Source: Chitinophaga horti
GTDB lineage: Bacteria > Bacteroidota > Bacteroidia > Chitinophagales > Chitinophagaceae
NCBI RefSeq assembly: GCF_022867795.2
Contig: NZ_CP107006.1
Span: forward strand, 1,426,001 to 1,490,000
Reading direction: 5' to 3'
Length of the DNA: 64,000 nt
In this document: positions 9,097-17,500 of the stretch, piece by piece
Layout of the letters: each line of letters begins with the position of its first letter
Numbering within the stretch: position 1 is the first letter of the stretch
Notes under the pieces: model-generated
Databases searched by the model: none
Seen by the model: only the letters and a program-made list of their open reading frames with translations
What the model was told of the DNA's origin: nothing
Program-made: the position numbers and the translations under genes

Positions 9097-10425
9097 TTAC
9101 TCAGGCAGGTGACTGGCGATCAGTTCATCTACGTGGGCACGGAGTGCGGGGATCTTGATTTTTTCGGTAATGTCGAAAGCAAAGGCGTGTACCAGCATGG
9201 TACGTGCAGCTGCTTCGCCAATACCGCGGGAGCGCAGGTAGAACATCGATTCCTCGTCGAACTGACCTACGGTCATACCGTGGCTGCATTTCACATCATC
9301 TGCGAAAATTTCCAGCTGCGGTTTGCTGTAAACAGTAGCGGTATCGCTTAACAGCAGGTTGTTGTTCTGCTGGAAGGCGTTCGTTTTCTGCGCGTCTACA
9401 TGCACATAAACTTTACCGTTGAACACACCTGTTCCCTTGCCTGACAATACGCCTTTATAGTGCTCATTGCTGTTGCAATTAGGAATACGGTGGTCCATTA
9501 AAGTATGGTTATCTACCAGCTGAGAACCATTCACCAGGTACAAGCCAAACAGGTTTGTTTCCAGGTGTTCGCCTTCGTGGCGTACCTGCAGGTTATTACG
9601 CACCAGGTCTGCATCAGAAATAGTGAGCGTGTAATTGCTGTACACACTATCGCGCTCCTGGCGGATCACCACGTTGTTGATCAGCCTTGCGTTCTTACCG
9701 CCGCTTTGCACGTGGTAATGCGTAAGGTTAGCAGTCGCTTCGGTCACCACTTCTGTTACGCTGTTCAGCAACAGGGTAGCTTTCGTATCGAGGCAAACGG
9801 CCGATTCGATCAGCGTGGCCATGCTGCCTTTACGGCCTACCCAAAGGTGGCGCGGTTGCAGGAAGGCGTTATGCGAGGTATGGTAAAGGTGAATGATGTG
9901 CAGTGGTTTTTCCACTACCGCTTTCGCCTTTACTTCGAAGAACAGTCCATCGGAGAACATCGCGGTGTTCAGGTTGCCGAAGTGTTGTTTTTCGAGTATT
10001 TCGTTGGTAGAAAAATATTGGGTGTAAGCCGCTTCGTTGCGCGCTTCGCTCAGGCGGCTGATCAGCATTTCCGTTGCGGGTGGCAGGGAGGAAAGGCTGG
10101 GAATCAGCTGACCATTCAGCAGTACCAGGCGGTATGCATCCAGGCCCTGAATGATCGCTTCTTCCGGCAGGGACAGGCCGTCAGCAGATTCGTACAGTTT
10201 CGTACAATCCGTTTCGAACTGGTCTTTCAGGAAGGGGAGGAGATTGGTGTATTTCCACTCTTCCAGCTGCGTCGTGGGAAAGCCCATCGACTGGAAGCGA
10301 CCAAAGGCGCTTTTACGGCGCTCGATCAGGTCGGCCGTTTCCTGCTGGCCACGCTGGCTGATGAAGCCATCGAAGCTTTTGGAAAGGCTTTCGTATAATG
10401 GTATGTTCTGTACTTGTGTCGTCAT
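9097..10425 (-). CDS. sufD: Fe-S scaffold subunit SufD
   Basis: 442 residues with the right-handed beta-helix core of the SufB/SufD family. The C-terminal block contains VKCSHGMTVG (with the conserved His of SufD), FYLRSRGIGEAAARTMLV and the closing helices. SufD pairs with SufB in the SufBC2D complex that assembles iron-sulphur clusters in the cytoplasm. It follows sufC with a 6-bp gap. Confidence 0.95.
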   Translation of the reverse strand: MTTQVQNIPLYESLSKSFDGFISQRGQQETADLIERRKSAFGRFQSMGFPTTQLEEWKYTNLLPFLKDQFETDCTKLYESADGLSLPEEAIIQGLDAYRLVLLNGQLIPSLSSLPPATEMLISRLSEARNEAAYTQYFSTNEILEKQHFGNLNTAMFSDGLFFEVKAKAVVEKPLHIIHLYHTSHNAFLQPRHLWVGRKGSMATLIESAVCLDTKATLLLNSVTEVVTEATANLTHYHVQSGGKNARLINNVVIRQERDSVYSNYTLTISDADLVRNNLQVRHEGEHLETNLFGLYLVNGSQLVDNHTLMDHRIPNCNSNEHYKGVLSGKGTGVFNGKVYVHVDAQKTNAFQQNNNLLLSDTATVYSKPQLEIFADDVKCSHGMTVGQFDEESMFYLRSRGIGEAAARTMLVHAFAFDITEKIKIPALRAHVDELIASHLPE

Positions 10426-10431
10426 GTTTGC

Positions 10432-11196
10432 TTATTGTACTTCCTGAATAGCTGCTTCTTCTTTCAGCCAGTCGTATCCTTTTTCTTCCAGTTCCAGTGC
10501 CAGTTCTTTGGTGCCGGATTTGATAATACGGCCATTCCACAGTACGTGTACGAAATCGGGAACGATATAATCGAGCAAACGTTGATAGTGTGTGATGATC
10601 ACAAATGCATTGTCTTTGCTGCGCAGTTTATTTACGCCGTTAGCAACGATACGCAGTGCGTCAATATCCAGACCAGAGTCGGTTTCGTCGAGGATGCTGA
10701 GTTTAGGGTTCAGCATAGCCAGTTGGAATATCTCGTTACGTTTCTTTTCGCCGCCAGAGAAACCTTCGTTCAGCGAGCGGTTCATCAGTTTAGCGTCAAA
10801 CTCCACCAATGCCTGCTTTTCGCGGGTAAGGGCCAAAAACTCTTTTGCAGTAAGTGCTGGCTGATTGTGGTAAGTGCGCACTTCATTCACTGCAGTTTTC
10901 AGGAAGTTGATATTGGAAACACCAGGTATTTCTACCGGGTACTGGAAAGCGAGGAACAGACCTTCGCGGGCTCTGTCTTCAGGCGACATTTCCAGCAGAT
11001 CTTTACCGTCGAAAATCACCTCTCCACCGTTCACTTCATATTGCGGACGGCCGCTGAGTACAGAAGCCAGGGAGCTTTTGCCCGAGCCGTTAGGGCCCAT
11101 GATGGCATGTATTTCGCCTGCGTTGACCTTCAGATCAATACCTTTCAGAATTTCTTTGCCTTCTACCCCTGCTTGCAGGTTTTTAATGTTAAGCAT
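10432..11196 (-). CDS. sufC: ABC ATPase SufC
   Basis: 254 residues, full length for SufC. Walker A is GPNGSGKSS (about residues 34-42), the signature is GFSGGEKKRNEI and Walker B is LSILDETDSGLD, with the SufC-typical Glu-Thr-Asp order. It drives conformational change of the SufBCD scaffold by ATP hydrolysis. Unlike transport ABC proteins it has no membrane partner; the neighbours are sufB (22 bp upstream) and sufD. Confidence 0.97.
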   Translation of the reverse strand: MLNIKNLQAGVEGKEILKGIDLKVNAGEIHAIMGPNGSGKSSLASVLSGRPQYEVNGGEVIFDGKDLLEMSPEDRAREGLFLAFQYPVEIPGVSNINFLKTAVNEVRTYHNQPALTAKEFLALTREKQALVEFDAKLMNRSLNEGFSGGEKKRNEIFQLAMLNPKLSILDETDSGLDIDALRIVANGVNKLRSKDNAFVIITHYQRLLDYIVPDFVHVLWNGRIIKSGTKELALELEEKGYDWLKEEAAIQEVQ

Positions 11197-11218
11197 GTCT
11201 TACTTTAATTTTTATAAA

Positions 11219-12664
11219 TCAGCCCACACTGCCTTCGAGCGTAATGGACAATAATTTCTGTGCTTCTACCGCAAATTCCATCGGCAGCTGGTTCAATACT
11301 TCTTTCGCATACCCGTTAATGATCATCGCTACTGCTTTTTCAGAGTCGATGCCGCGGGCATTCAGGTAAAACACCTGGTCTTCACCGATCTTGGAGGTAG
11401 TGGCTTCGTGCTCTACCATCGCAGATGCGTTTTTAGACTCGATGTAAGGGAAGGTGTGCGCACCGCAACGGTCGCCGATCAGCAGAGAATCACACTGGGT
11501 GAAGTTCCTTGCATTCTCCGCGCGTGGACCGATTTTCACCAGTCCGCGATAGGTGTTATGACCGTTGATAGCGGAAATACCTTTCGAAATGATACGGCTA
11601 CGGGTGTTTTTACCGAGATGGATCATTTTTGTTCCGGTATCGGCAATCTGCTTTTTGGAAGTTACCGCTACGGAATAAAATTCACCGATGGAGTTATCGC
11701 CCGCCAGTATTACGCCCGGGTATTTCCAGGTGATGGCCGAACCCGTTTCTACCTGTGTCCAGGAAATCTTTGAATTTTTGCCTTTACAGATACCGCGTTT
11801 GGTCACAAAATTATAGATGCCGCCTTTACCGTCTTTATCACCAGGATACCAGTTTTGAACGGTAGAGTACTTGATCTCGGCGTCGTCCAGCGCAATCAGT
11901 TCCACCACCGCTGCGTGCAGCTGGTTTTCATCGCGCATGGGAGCTGTACAGCCTTCAAGGTAGCTTACGTAGCTGCCTTCGTCGGCAATAATGAGCGTAC
12001 GTTCGAACTGGCCGGTGTTCTTCGCGTTAATACGGAAGTACGTGCTCAGTTCCATCGGGCAACGAACGCCTTTTGGAATATATACAAAGGAACCGTCGGA
12101 AAAAACGGCGGTATTAAGTGCAGAGAAGATATTGTCGGAGTGCGGAACAACAGAACCAACATATTTGCGCACCAGGTCAGGATGTTCCTGAACGGCTTCG
12201 CTGAAAGAGCAGAAGATGATGCCCATTTCAGAAAGTTGTTTCTTAAAGGTGGTGGCTACAGATACGGAGTCGAACACCGCATCCACCGCTACGCCGGTAA
12301 GGGCCATCTGCTCTTTAAGCGGAATGCCCAGTTTCTCGAAAGTGGCCAGCAGCTCAGGATCTACCTCGTCCAGGCTGTTGTACTTCTTCATGTTTTTAGG
12401 GGCGGCGTAGTAAGATAATTGCTGAAAATCTATTTCAGGAAGATCAAAGTTCTGCCACTCCGGCATGCGCAGCTTCTGGAAGGTATGATAGCCTTTCAGC
12501 CTCCACTCCAGCATCCACTCCGGTTCATTTTTCTTTTGTGAGATGAAGCGGATGATATCTTCATTGAGGCCCGGAGGGGCAATTTCCATGTTGATATCCG
12601 TCTCAAAGCCGAACTCGTAATCCCGTTCCGCTATCTCTTGTAATATTTCGTTGTCCGTACTCAT
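11219..12664 (-). CDS. sufB: Fe-S scaffold subunit SufB
   Basis: 481 residues, usual SufB length. Recognisable blocks are the N-terminal [12 protein letters not shown], the central [14 protein letters not shown] and [14 protein letters not shown], and the C-terminal [13 protein letters not shown]. SufB is the main site of cluster assembly in the SufBC2D complex. A 62-bp gap separates it from the upstream A-type carrier gene, the largest gap inside the operon. The gap holds TAAAATTTTGAC on the coding strand, which might be a secondary promoter but is not a clean match. Confidence 0.97.
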   Translation of the reverse strand: MSTDNEILQEIAERDYEFGFETDINMEIAPPGLNEDIIRFISQKKNEPEWMLEWRLKGYHTFQKLRMPEWQNFDLPEIDFQQLSYYAAPKNMKKYNSLDEVDPELLATFEKLGIPLKEQMALTGVAVDAVFDSVSVATTFKKQLSEMGIIFCSFSEAVQEHPDLVRKYVGSVVPHSDNIFSALNTAVFSDGSFVYIPKGVRCPMELSTYFRINAKNTGQFERTLIIADEGSYVSYLEGCTAPMRDENQLHAAVVELIALDDAEIKYSTVQNWYPGDKDGKGGIYNFVTKRGICKGKNSKISWTQVETGSAITWKYPGVILAGDNSIGEFYSVAVTSKKQIADTGTKMIHLGKNTRSRIISKGISAINGHNTYRGLVKIGPRAENARNFTQCDSLLIGDRCGAHTFPYIESKNASAMVEHEATTSKIGEDQVFYLNARGIDSEKAVAMIINGYAKEVLNQLPMEFAVEAQKLLSITLEGSVG

Positions 12665-12726
12665 ACCTTGGTTGTGTATATATGCTATTCTTCGTCAAAA
12701 TTTTAACCCCGGGCTGCAAAAATAAG

Positions 12727-13053
12727 CTAAACCGCGAAGCTTTCCCCGCATGAGCAGGTGCGCGACGCGTTCGGGTTGTTAAAAACCAGGCCTTTGCCGT
12801 TGAGGCCGCCTGTGTAGTCCAGTTCTGTGCCGTAAAGGTACAGCAGGCTTTTGGTGTCTACTACTATTTTTACACCTTTATCTTCAAATACCTGGTCGTG
12901 CGGCTTTTCCTCGGTATCAAACTTCATCTGGTACTCAAGCCCCGAACAGCCGCCGCCCTTTACACCAACGCGTACGAAAGTACCGGGCACGTGGTTCTCA
13001 TTCACCATCAGCTGATCTATATAAGTCTTCGCCTGTTCTGAAACGGTTATCAT
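12727..13053 (-). CDS. sufA: A-type Fe-S carrier (SufA/IscA/ErpA family)
   Basis: 108 residues. The three cysteines that define A-type carriers are present: one in KGGGCSGLEY and two in TCSCGESF near the C-terminus. The protein carries nascent clusters from the SufBCD scaffold to targets. First gene of the minus-strand suf operon (sufA-B-C-D-S-E-T). Its 91-bp leader runs back to the divergent sufR-like regulator. SufA, IscA and ErpA cannot be told apart by sequence alone; the name rests on context. Confidence 0.93.
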   Translation of the reverse strand: MITVSEQAKTYIDQLMVNENHVPGTFVRVGVKGGGCSGLEYQMKFDTEEKPHDQVFEDKGVKIVVDTKSLLYLYGTELDYTGGLNGKGLVFNNPNASRTCSCGESFAV

Positions 13054-13144
13054 AAACGATTGTATTTAAATGAGTTATTGAATCAGTTCGGGAAGTTTTT
13101 CCGGATGATCTGATCGGGAATTTATTTCCAGTGCTGATTGAAAT

Positions 13145-13831
13145 ATGAAGCAAAGTTACGACATTTGTATTAAAACAAGTAGGAACTTGGAAAATTATAA
13201 GGCTCAAATATCCACCGCGGCAGACCGTTTTTTAACGCTGCTGAAAACCGGCGGCCCGCAGACGGCATCCGGTATGGCGAAGGAGTTGGGCATTACCGGC
13301 GAAGGCGCCCGGCTGCATCTTTTGAAGCTGCAGGAGGAGGGCCTGGTCGAAGCCGTAACCGAGCCTAAAGGAGTAGGGCGTCCGCAGCAAATATGGTCGC
13401 TCACCGAACGCGGCAACCGGCGTTTCCCCGATTCGCATTCTGATCTTACCGTTCAACTTATTAACACCATCGAAGAAGTATTGGGCCCCGACGCGCTCAA
13501 TAATGTGATCGTGGCCCGCGAGCAGGCCATCAGCGACCGCTATTACGAAGCATTGTCGCTCATCGATAACCTGCCCGATAAACTCGCCCGCCTCGCGGAA
13601 ATGCGTCACCGTGAAGGCTACCTGGCCGAATGGCGGAAAGACGGCGAAGCTTTTTTATTTATCGAACACCATTGCCCCATCTGTTCGGCTGCCAAAGTCT
13701 GCGGAAACATCTGCCAGGCCGAACTCAAAACCTTCCGCCGCATTTTCGGCGAACATGCCTCCGTCGATCGTATCGATCACCTCTTGTCCGGCGCTAAACG
13801 CTGTGTTTACAAGATCGTTCCTCTTTCTTAG
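13145..13831 (+). CDS. sufR: SufR-like Fe-S-sensing transcriptional repressor
   Basis: 228 residues from ATG 13145. An N-terminal winged helix-turn-helix (about residues 30-95, TASGMAKELGITGEGARLHL) is followed by a dimerisation region and a cysteine cluster near the C-terminus: HCPIC (Cys177, Cys180), Cys186, Cys190 and Cys220 in AKRCVYKI. This matches SufR, which binds an Fe-S cluster and represses suf genes when clusters are plentiful. It is divergent from the suf operon. The ATG lies downstream of the suf -7 element in the opposite direction, so promoter and coding sequence overlap. An in-frame TTG at 13187, preceded by AGGAAC, is an alternative start that would leave the operator noncoding (214 residues) and keep the whole HTH. 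Confidence 0.87.
   Translation: MKQSYDICIKTSRNLENYKAQISTAADRFLTLLKTGGPQTASGMAKELGITGEGARLHLLKLQEEGLVEAVTEPKGVGRPQQIWSLTERGNRRFPDSHSDLTVQLINTIEEVLGPDALNNVIVAREQAISDRYYEALSLIDNLPDKLARLAEMRHREGYLAEWRKDGEAFLFIEHHCPICSAAKVCGNICQAELKTFRRIFGEHASVDRIDHLLSGAKRCVYKIVPLS
13151..13180 (-). promoter_or_regulatory. suf operon promoter with overlapping palindromic operator candidate
   Basis: On the minus strand TAACTTTG (13158-13151) matches the Bacteroidota -7 consensus TAnnTTTG, and CTTG (13179-13176) can serve as the -33 element, although the 17-nt gap is slightly short. Between them lies an imperfect palindrome, ATTTGT-N6-ACAAGT (13163-13180, one mismatch in the arms). It overlaps the -33 element, as expected for a repressor site. 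Binding by the adjacent SufR-like protein is an inference. Confidence 0.6.
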
Positions 13832-13851
13832 CCATCTTTTTTCTCTCTTAT

Positions 13852-13942
13852 CAGCCCCCGTTGTGTCACTCACTTCAGCGGCAACGCGTGCTTCCACTTT
13901 TCAATTTTCCCTTTCCGTCATTGCGAATGAAATGAAGCAATC
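13852..13942 (+). repeat. Dispersed repeat, copy B with extended tail
   Basis: The 24-bp core (13852-13875) is identical to copy A. It continues with CAGCGGCAAC and, after a short variable stretch, CCGTCATTGCGAATGAAATG and AAGCAATC (to 13942). Copy D at 39276 carries a similar tail. The tail resembles the GTCATTGCGA...AAGCAATC repeats that I recall being scattered through many bacterial genomes. It starts 21 bp after the sufR stop. Confidence 0.72.
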
Positions 13943-14033
13943 TTCGTCGATAGTCTTTGCTCAGGAATAGCTGTCGGTGCCGGGCGTCAGATATCCAGGG
14001 TGTAAACCCTGTTCCGAAGTATTATCCACTTAA

Positions 14034-14204
14034 CATCCTTGCACCATCCTTGCAACTGCCTAGGTTCATCCTAGGTTCAACCTACGTTCAACCTACGTTC
14101 AACCTACGTTCAGATACGAAACATTAACGAAGGATGAACGAAACATTAACGAAGGATGAACGAAGGGTCCGTAAAGGATCACTAAAGGATCATCGAACGA
14201 TCAC
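14034..14204. repeat. Head-to-head array of degenerate 11-bp repeats
   Basis: Left half: CATCCTTGCAC/CATCCTTGCAA (14034-14055), a 3-bp phase break, then five 11-mers of the form CCTASGTTCAA (14059-14113). Right half: a 22-bp unit repeated exactly twice (14117-14138 and 14139-14160, each made of CGAAACATTAA plus CGAAGGATGAA), followed by four diverged 11-mers to 14204. The left unit, read as TTCAACCTACG, is close to the reverse complement of the right unit (TTCATCCTTCG), so the array is inverted about a centre near 14115. Noncoding; it lies in the 719-bp gap before the giant adhesin gene. Confidence 0.8.
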
Positions 14205-14447
14205 CGAAGCAAGCAGCTGCAATACTCACAGCATGCAGCAACTCTCCCAAACCATACACGAGATAGTCGCAAATAAATCAGCGGGAAGCCGCCACAGCCG
14301 TAGTCTGGTTAACAGTCGGTTAACATTTTATTTCGGGAGGAAGCAGCGAAAAAATCCGAATTTAACTCCCGGAAACGAGCAGAAATATTTCACAATAACA
14401 GATACACGAAATACTAAATCCAGATACTAAAATCTTTCTATCGTCTT
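14205..14447. other. Remainder of the long leader before the adhesin gene
   Basis: Part of the 719-bp region 13832-14550. A 98-codon open frame (14134-14430) runs through part of the 11-bp array and shows no recognisable domain or signal peptide; I do not accept it as a gene. GGTTAACA occurs twice close together (around 14308-14326). No clear TAnnTTTG promoter was found. Confidence 0.45.
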
Positions 14448-14499
14448 GCCTTAACCGGTAAGGCGTTAGCCCCAGCTATGGTTTCAAAATCGCCATAGC
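14448..14499 (+). promoter_or_regulatory. Two adjacent hairpins in the leader of the giant adhesin gene
   Basis: GCCTTA-ACCGG-TAAGGC (14448-14464) and GCTATGG-N11-CCATAGC (14475-14499) are perfect inverted repeats 52-103 bp upstream of the ATG at 14551. Neither is followed by a T-run, so they are not simple terminators. If transcribed they would form two consecutive stems in the 5' leader; otherwise they may be protein-binding sites. I do not recognise a riboswitch class. Confidence 0.5.
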
Positions 14500-14550
14500 G
14501 CTCATTAACCTGTAAAGAACACATAGTATATCACCATATTCCTGTAAACG

Positions 14551-17500
14551 ATGACTCAATTTTACAAGCAATGTAAATTGAATGGATTTTTATTGCCCGG
14601 ATTTTTGTTACTGTTGTTTGTTTTTAACCCTTTTAAACAAACGCTCGCAGAGGGTAGTAAGGAAATGAACGCCAATGGCGGCAGCCGGGCATTTATGTAT
14701 AGCACCACGGTGCCCAACGCTACCAATATCTATCCTACACTTGGTACGGTAAAGGTATTTGTACGCCCCGGCGAAACGATTCACGTGGGTTCCAGTGCGC
14801 AGGGGATAGGCGGAGGATACATCGTACTTCGTGCACCTAACGGCACAACATATTCAACGCAAAACTATGGCGCTACGGGAAGAATAACGAACCGCTCACA
14901 GGAAGTGGCAGGGCCTTTTATTCTCTTGCTCAACCTCGGTGGTTACGCGTCGGCAACTTTCCCGGTAAGTAATACCCAGGGCGGTATCTGGGAAATCGAC
15001 TTCCTGCCGCCTAACGCCAACAGTACTACGCAGCCGGCCGCTATCAGTGCATCCGGCAACTGGACGCAGCCTAACACCGCGTACATTGCGGCTTTCGACG
15101 TATCGGTAAGAAATACGGCTAACACAGGATGGGTTACCGGCCGTACTTACACTAATATTTTCACAGGTAGCCTTGGTAACTTTAACCAGCCTTTTAATGC
15201 GCTGTTCTATGCACTTACCCGCGACGGTTATCGTTACACGATCAATAACAACGGGCAAACCGGTTATGGCTTCTCCTTCTTCGTAAATAACAAGGGTGTA
15301 CAAACCGCGGCAGGAGAGCCTTCGTACAAAAGCTTCAACGACCTTTCCGGCTTCAATATGCAGGATCCCCGCGAAGAGGATACGGAAACAGACTATACCG
15401 CTAAACTTTTCTTTAATGCGCCGGATGAAACAATGCCCACATCGGCCACCACGCGAACCGGCACCACCTGGCTGATTACGCAGCCGACCAGTCCCGTGGC
15501 GACCAACTATTCGTTCAGGGGGCGGAAGGTACGCAGAACGTGGCCGGTACAAACCCGACGGGCGGTTATATCGGGTTCTCGTCCAACGTTACCACCAACT
15601 ATGCAGTAGATATCGATGTAAATAACAACGGGGTGTATTCCGACGCGGTAGACCGGCGACTTACCGGTACGGCGGTCGTCGGGGCCAATTCGGTGTTCTG
15701 GGATGGTTTGAATGGACAAGGTGTGAAAGTGACGACATCGGGAAGTACGACGGTCAACATGCGGGTGATATTATTCACGGGGGAGTTACACTTCCCCTTT
15801 ATTGATGTGGAGAACAATGTAAACGGCATTGTTATCACCCGAACGAATGGCGGTAACCAGGGAAATATTGTGTATTGGGACGATACTAACATTACGTTTA
15901 CAGGCACACCATCCAACCCGATTAAAACCACGATCGATGGTATCAGTAGCGCCACGAACGGCCATAGGTGGGGCTCCACGGCATACAGTTCATCCGACTT
16001 CGGTAATGAAGTTATTCTCGATACCTGGACGTACACCACCAGTGCACCGCTTACTTCTTCGGTAGCGATACAACTGCGCGAATCCGATCTTGAAACGGTG
16101 AGTGTAACGCCCAATGTGGCCGCATTGTGCGTGGGACAAACGGTTACTTACACTGTTACCATGCGCAACAACGGTCCCAGCGCGGTGACCGGTGCTACGG
16201 CACGAATGGTGTTTCCTGCTAACCTGACGGGATTAAGTTTTGGTACACCGGTTACGTCCGGTGCAACGGTCACGGCGTCCTCTACTACTGCCACGCAACT
16301 GAATGCGACCTTAAATATGAACAATGGTGGTACGGTAACGTTTACCATCACTGGTACCATATCCTCTTTACCTGCTGGCGGCAACCTCGCTGTAACGGCC
16401 AGTATTATGCGTCCTGCCGATTACACCGACCCGGATGCGACCAACCCTGACGCCGCTGCACCGACTGATCCGCAGTCGGAGTGTGACAGTGCGCCTTCGG
16501 GTGTAGGGTGTAACAATATCAAAATATCTACACTGGTCGTAAGCCCGGTGCCTACTACTTCGAACGCAGGAGCCGACCAGGCCTTATGTGCTGTTACGAC
16601 CGCTACACTTGCGGGTAACACGCCTGCTGCCGGTACCGGCACCTGGACGCAGGTAAGCGGTCCGAATACGGCCACGATCACCACGCCTGGCGCCAGTAAC
16701 ACCACCGTTACCGGACTGGTAGCAGGTACCTATAATTTCCGCTGGACTATTGCCAGCGGTGTATGTACCGTGAGTGCCGACGATGTGGCGATTACCGTAC
16801 TGCCGGCGCTGGCGAACAATACCGTTACAGCACCGGCGACCACCACCTTCTGTGCGTCGGGCGATCCGGCTGTGATTACAGGGTCTACGCCTACAGGTGG
16901 CACGGGTGTTTATGGTTACCAGTGGCAGAGCTCCACCGACAATGTAACGTTTACAAATATCAGCGGTGCTACAGGCACTTCCTATGACCCACCGGCGATT
17001 TCGGCCACCACTTATTTCCGCCGGCAGGTAACTTCCGGAGGCTGTAGTACGCCGTCCAGCAGCAACGTAATTATGATTACGGTGCAGGCGGCAATCTCCA
17101 ATAACACCATCACCGCACCTGCAACCGCCGTATTCTGCGGCTCTGGTAATGCGGACGTTATCGCAGGAACTACCCCGTCAGGCGGCAATAATACATTTGC
17201 CTATCAGTGGCAGAGTAGTCTCGATAACAGCACCTGGAGTAATATCAGCGGTGCGATCGCGCAAACATATGATCCGCCGCCTGCTGCCGCAACGGTGTAT
17301 TACAGGCGGCTGGTCACTTCCGGAGCCTGTACCACGGCCGGCATCAGTAACGTGGTCACCATTTCGGTGAATGCCGCGCTCACAGCCGGCACGGTGGCCG
17401 GGAATCAAACCTTCTGTGTGAGCGGTGATCCGGCTGCCTTTACACAATCGGCTGCTCCCAACGGTGGGAATAGTGTGTACACTTATCAATGGCAGATATC

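Noticed and set aside
9505-10398. Long plus-strand open frame across sufD
   Set aside because: Antisense to a confident sufD gene, with no family motif.
14034-14204. CRISPR array made of 11-bp repeats
   Set aside because: Units are too short, without unique spacers, and inverted about a centre.
14134-14430. 98-codon gene upstream of the adhesin
   Set aside because: It starts inside the 11-bp repeat array, and its sequence has no domain or signal.
15518-15525. Classical programmed -1 frameshift site
   Set aside because: The zero-frame codons AGG GGG CGG do not allow good re-pairing in both ribosomal sites, and the helicase and phytase genes show the same kind of G-run loss, so an assembly error is simpler. 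Not fully excluded.
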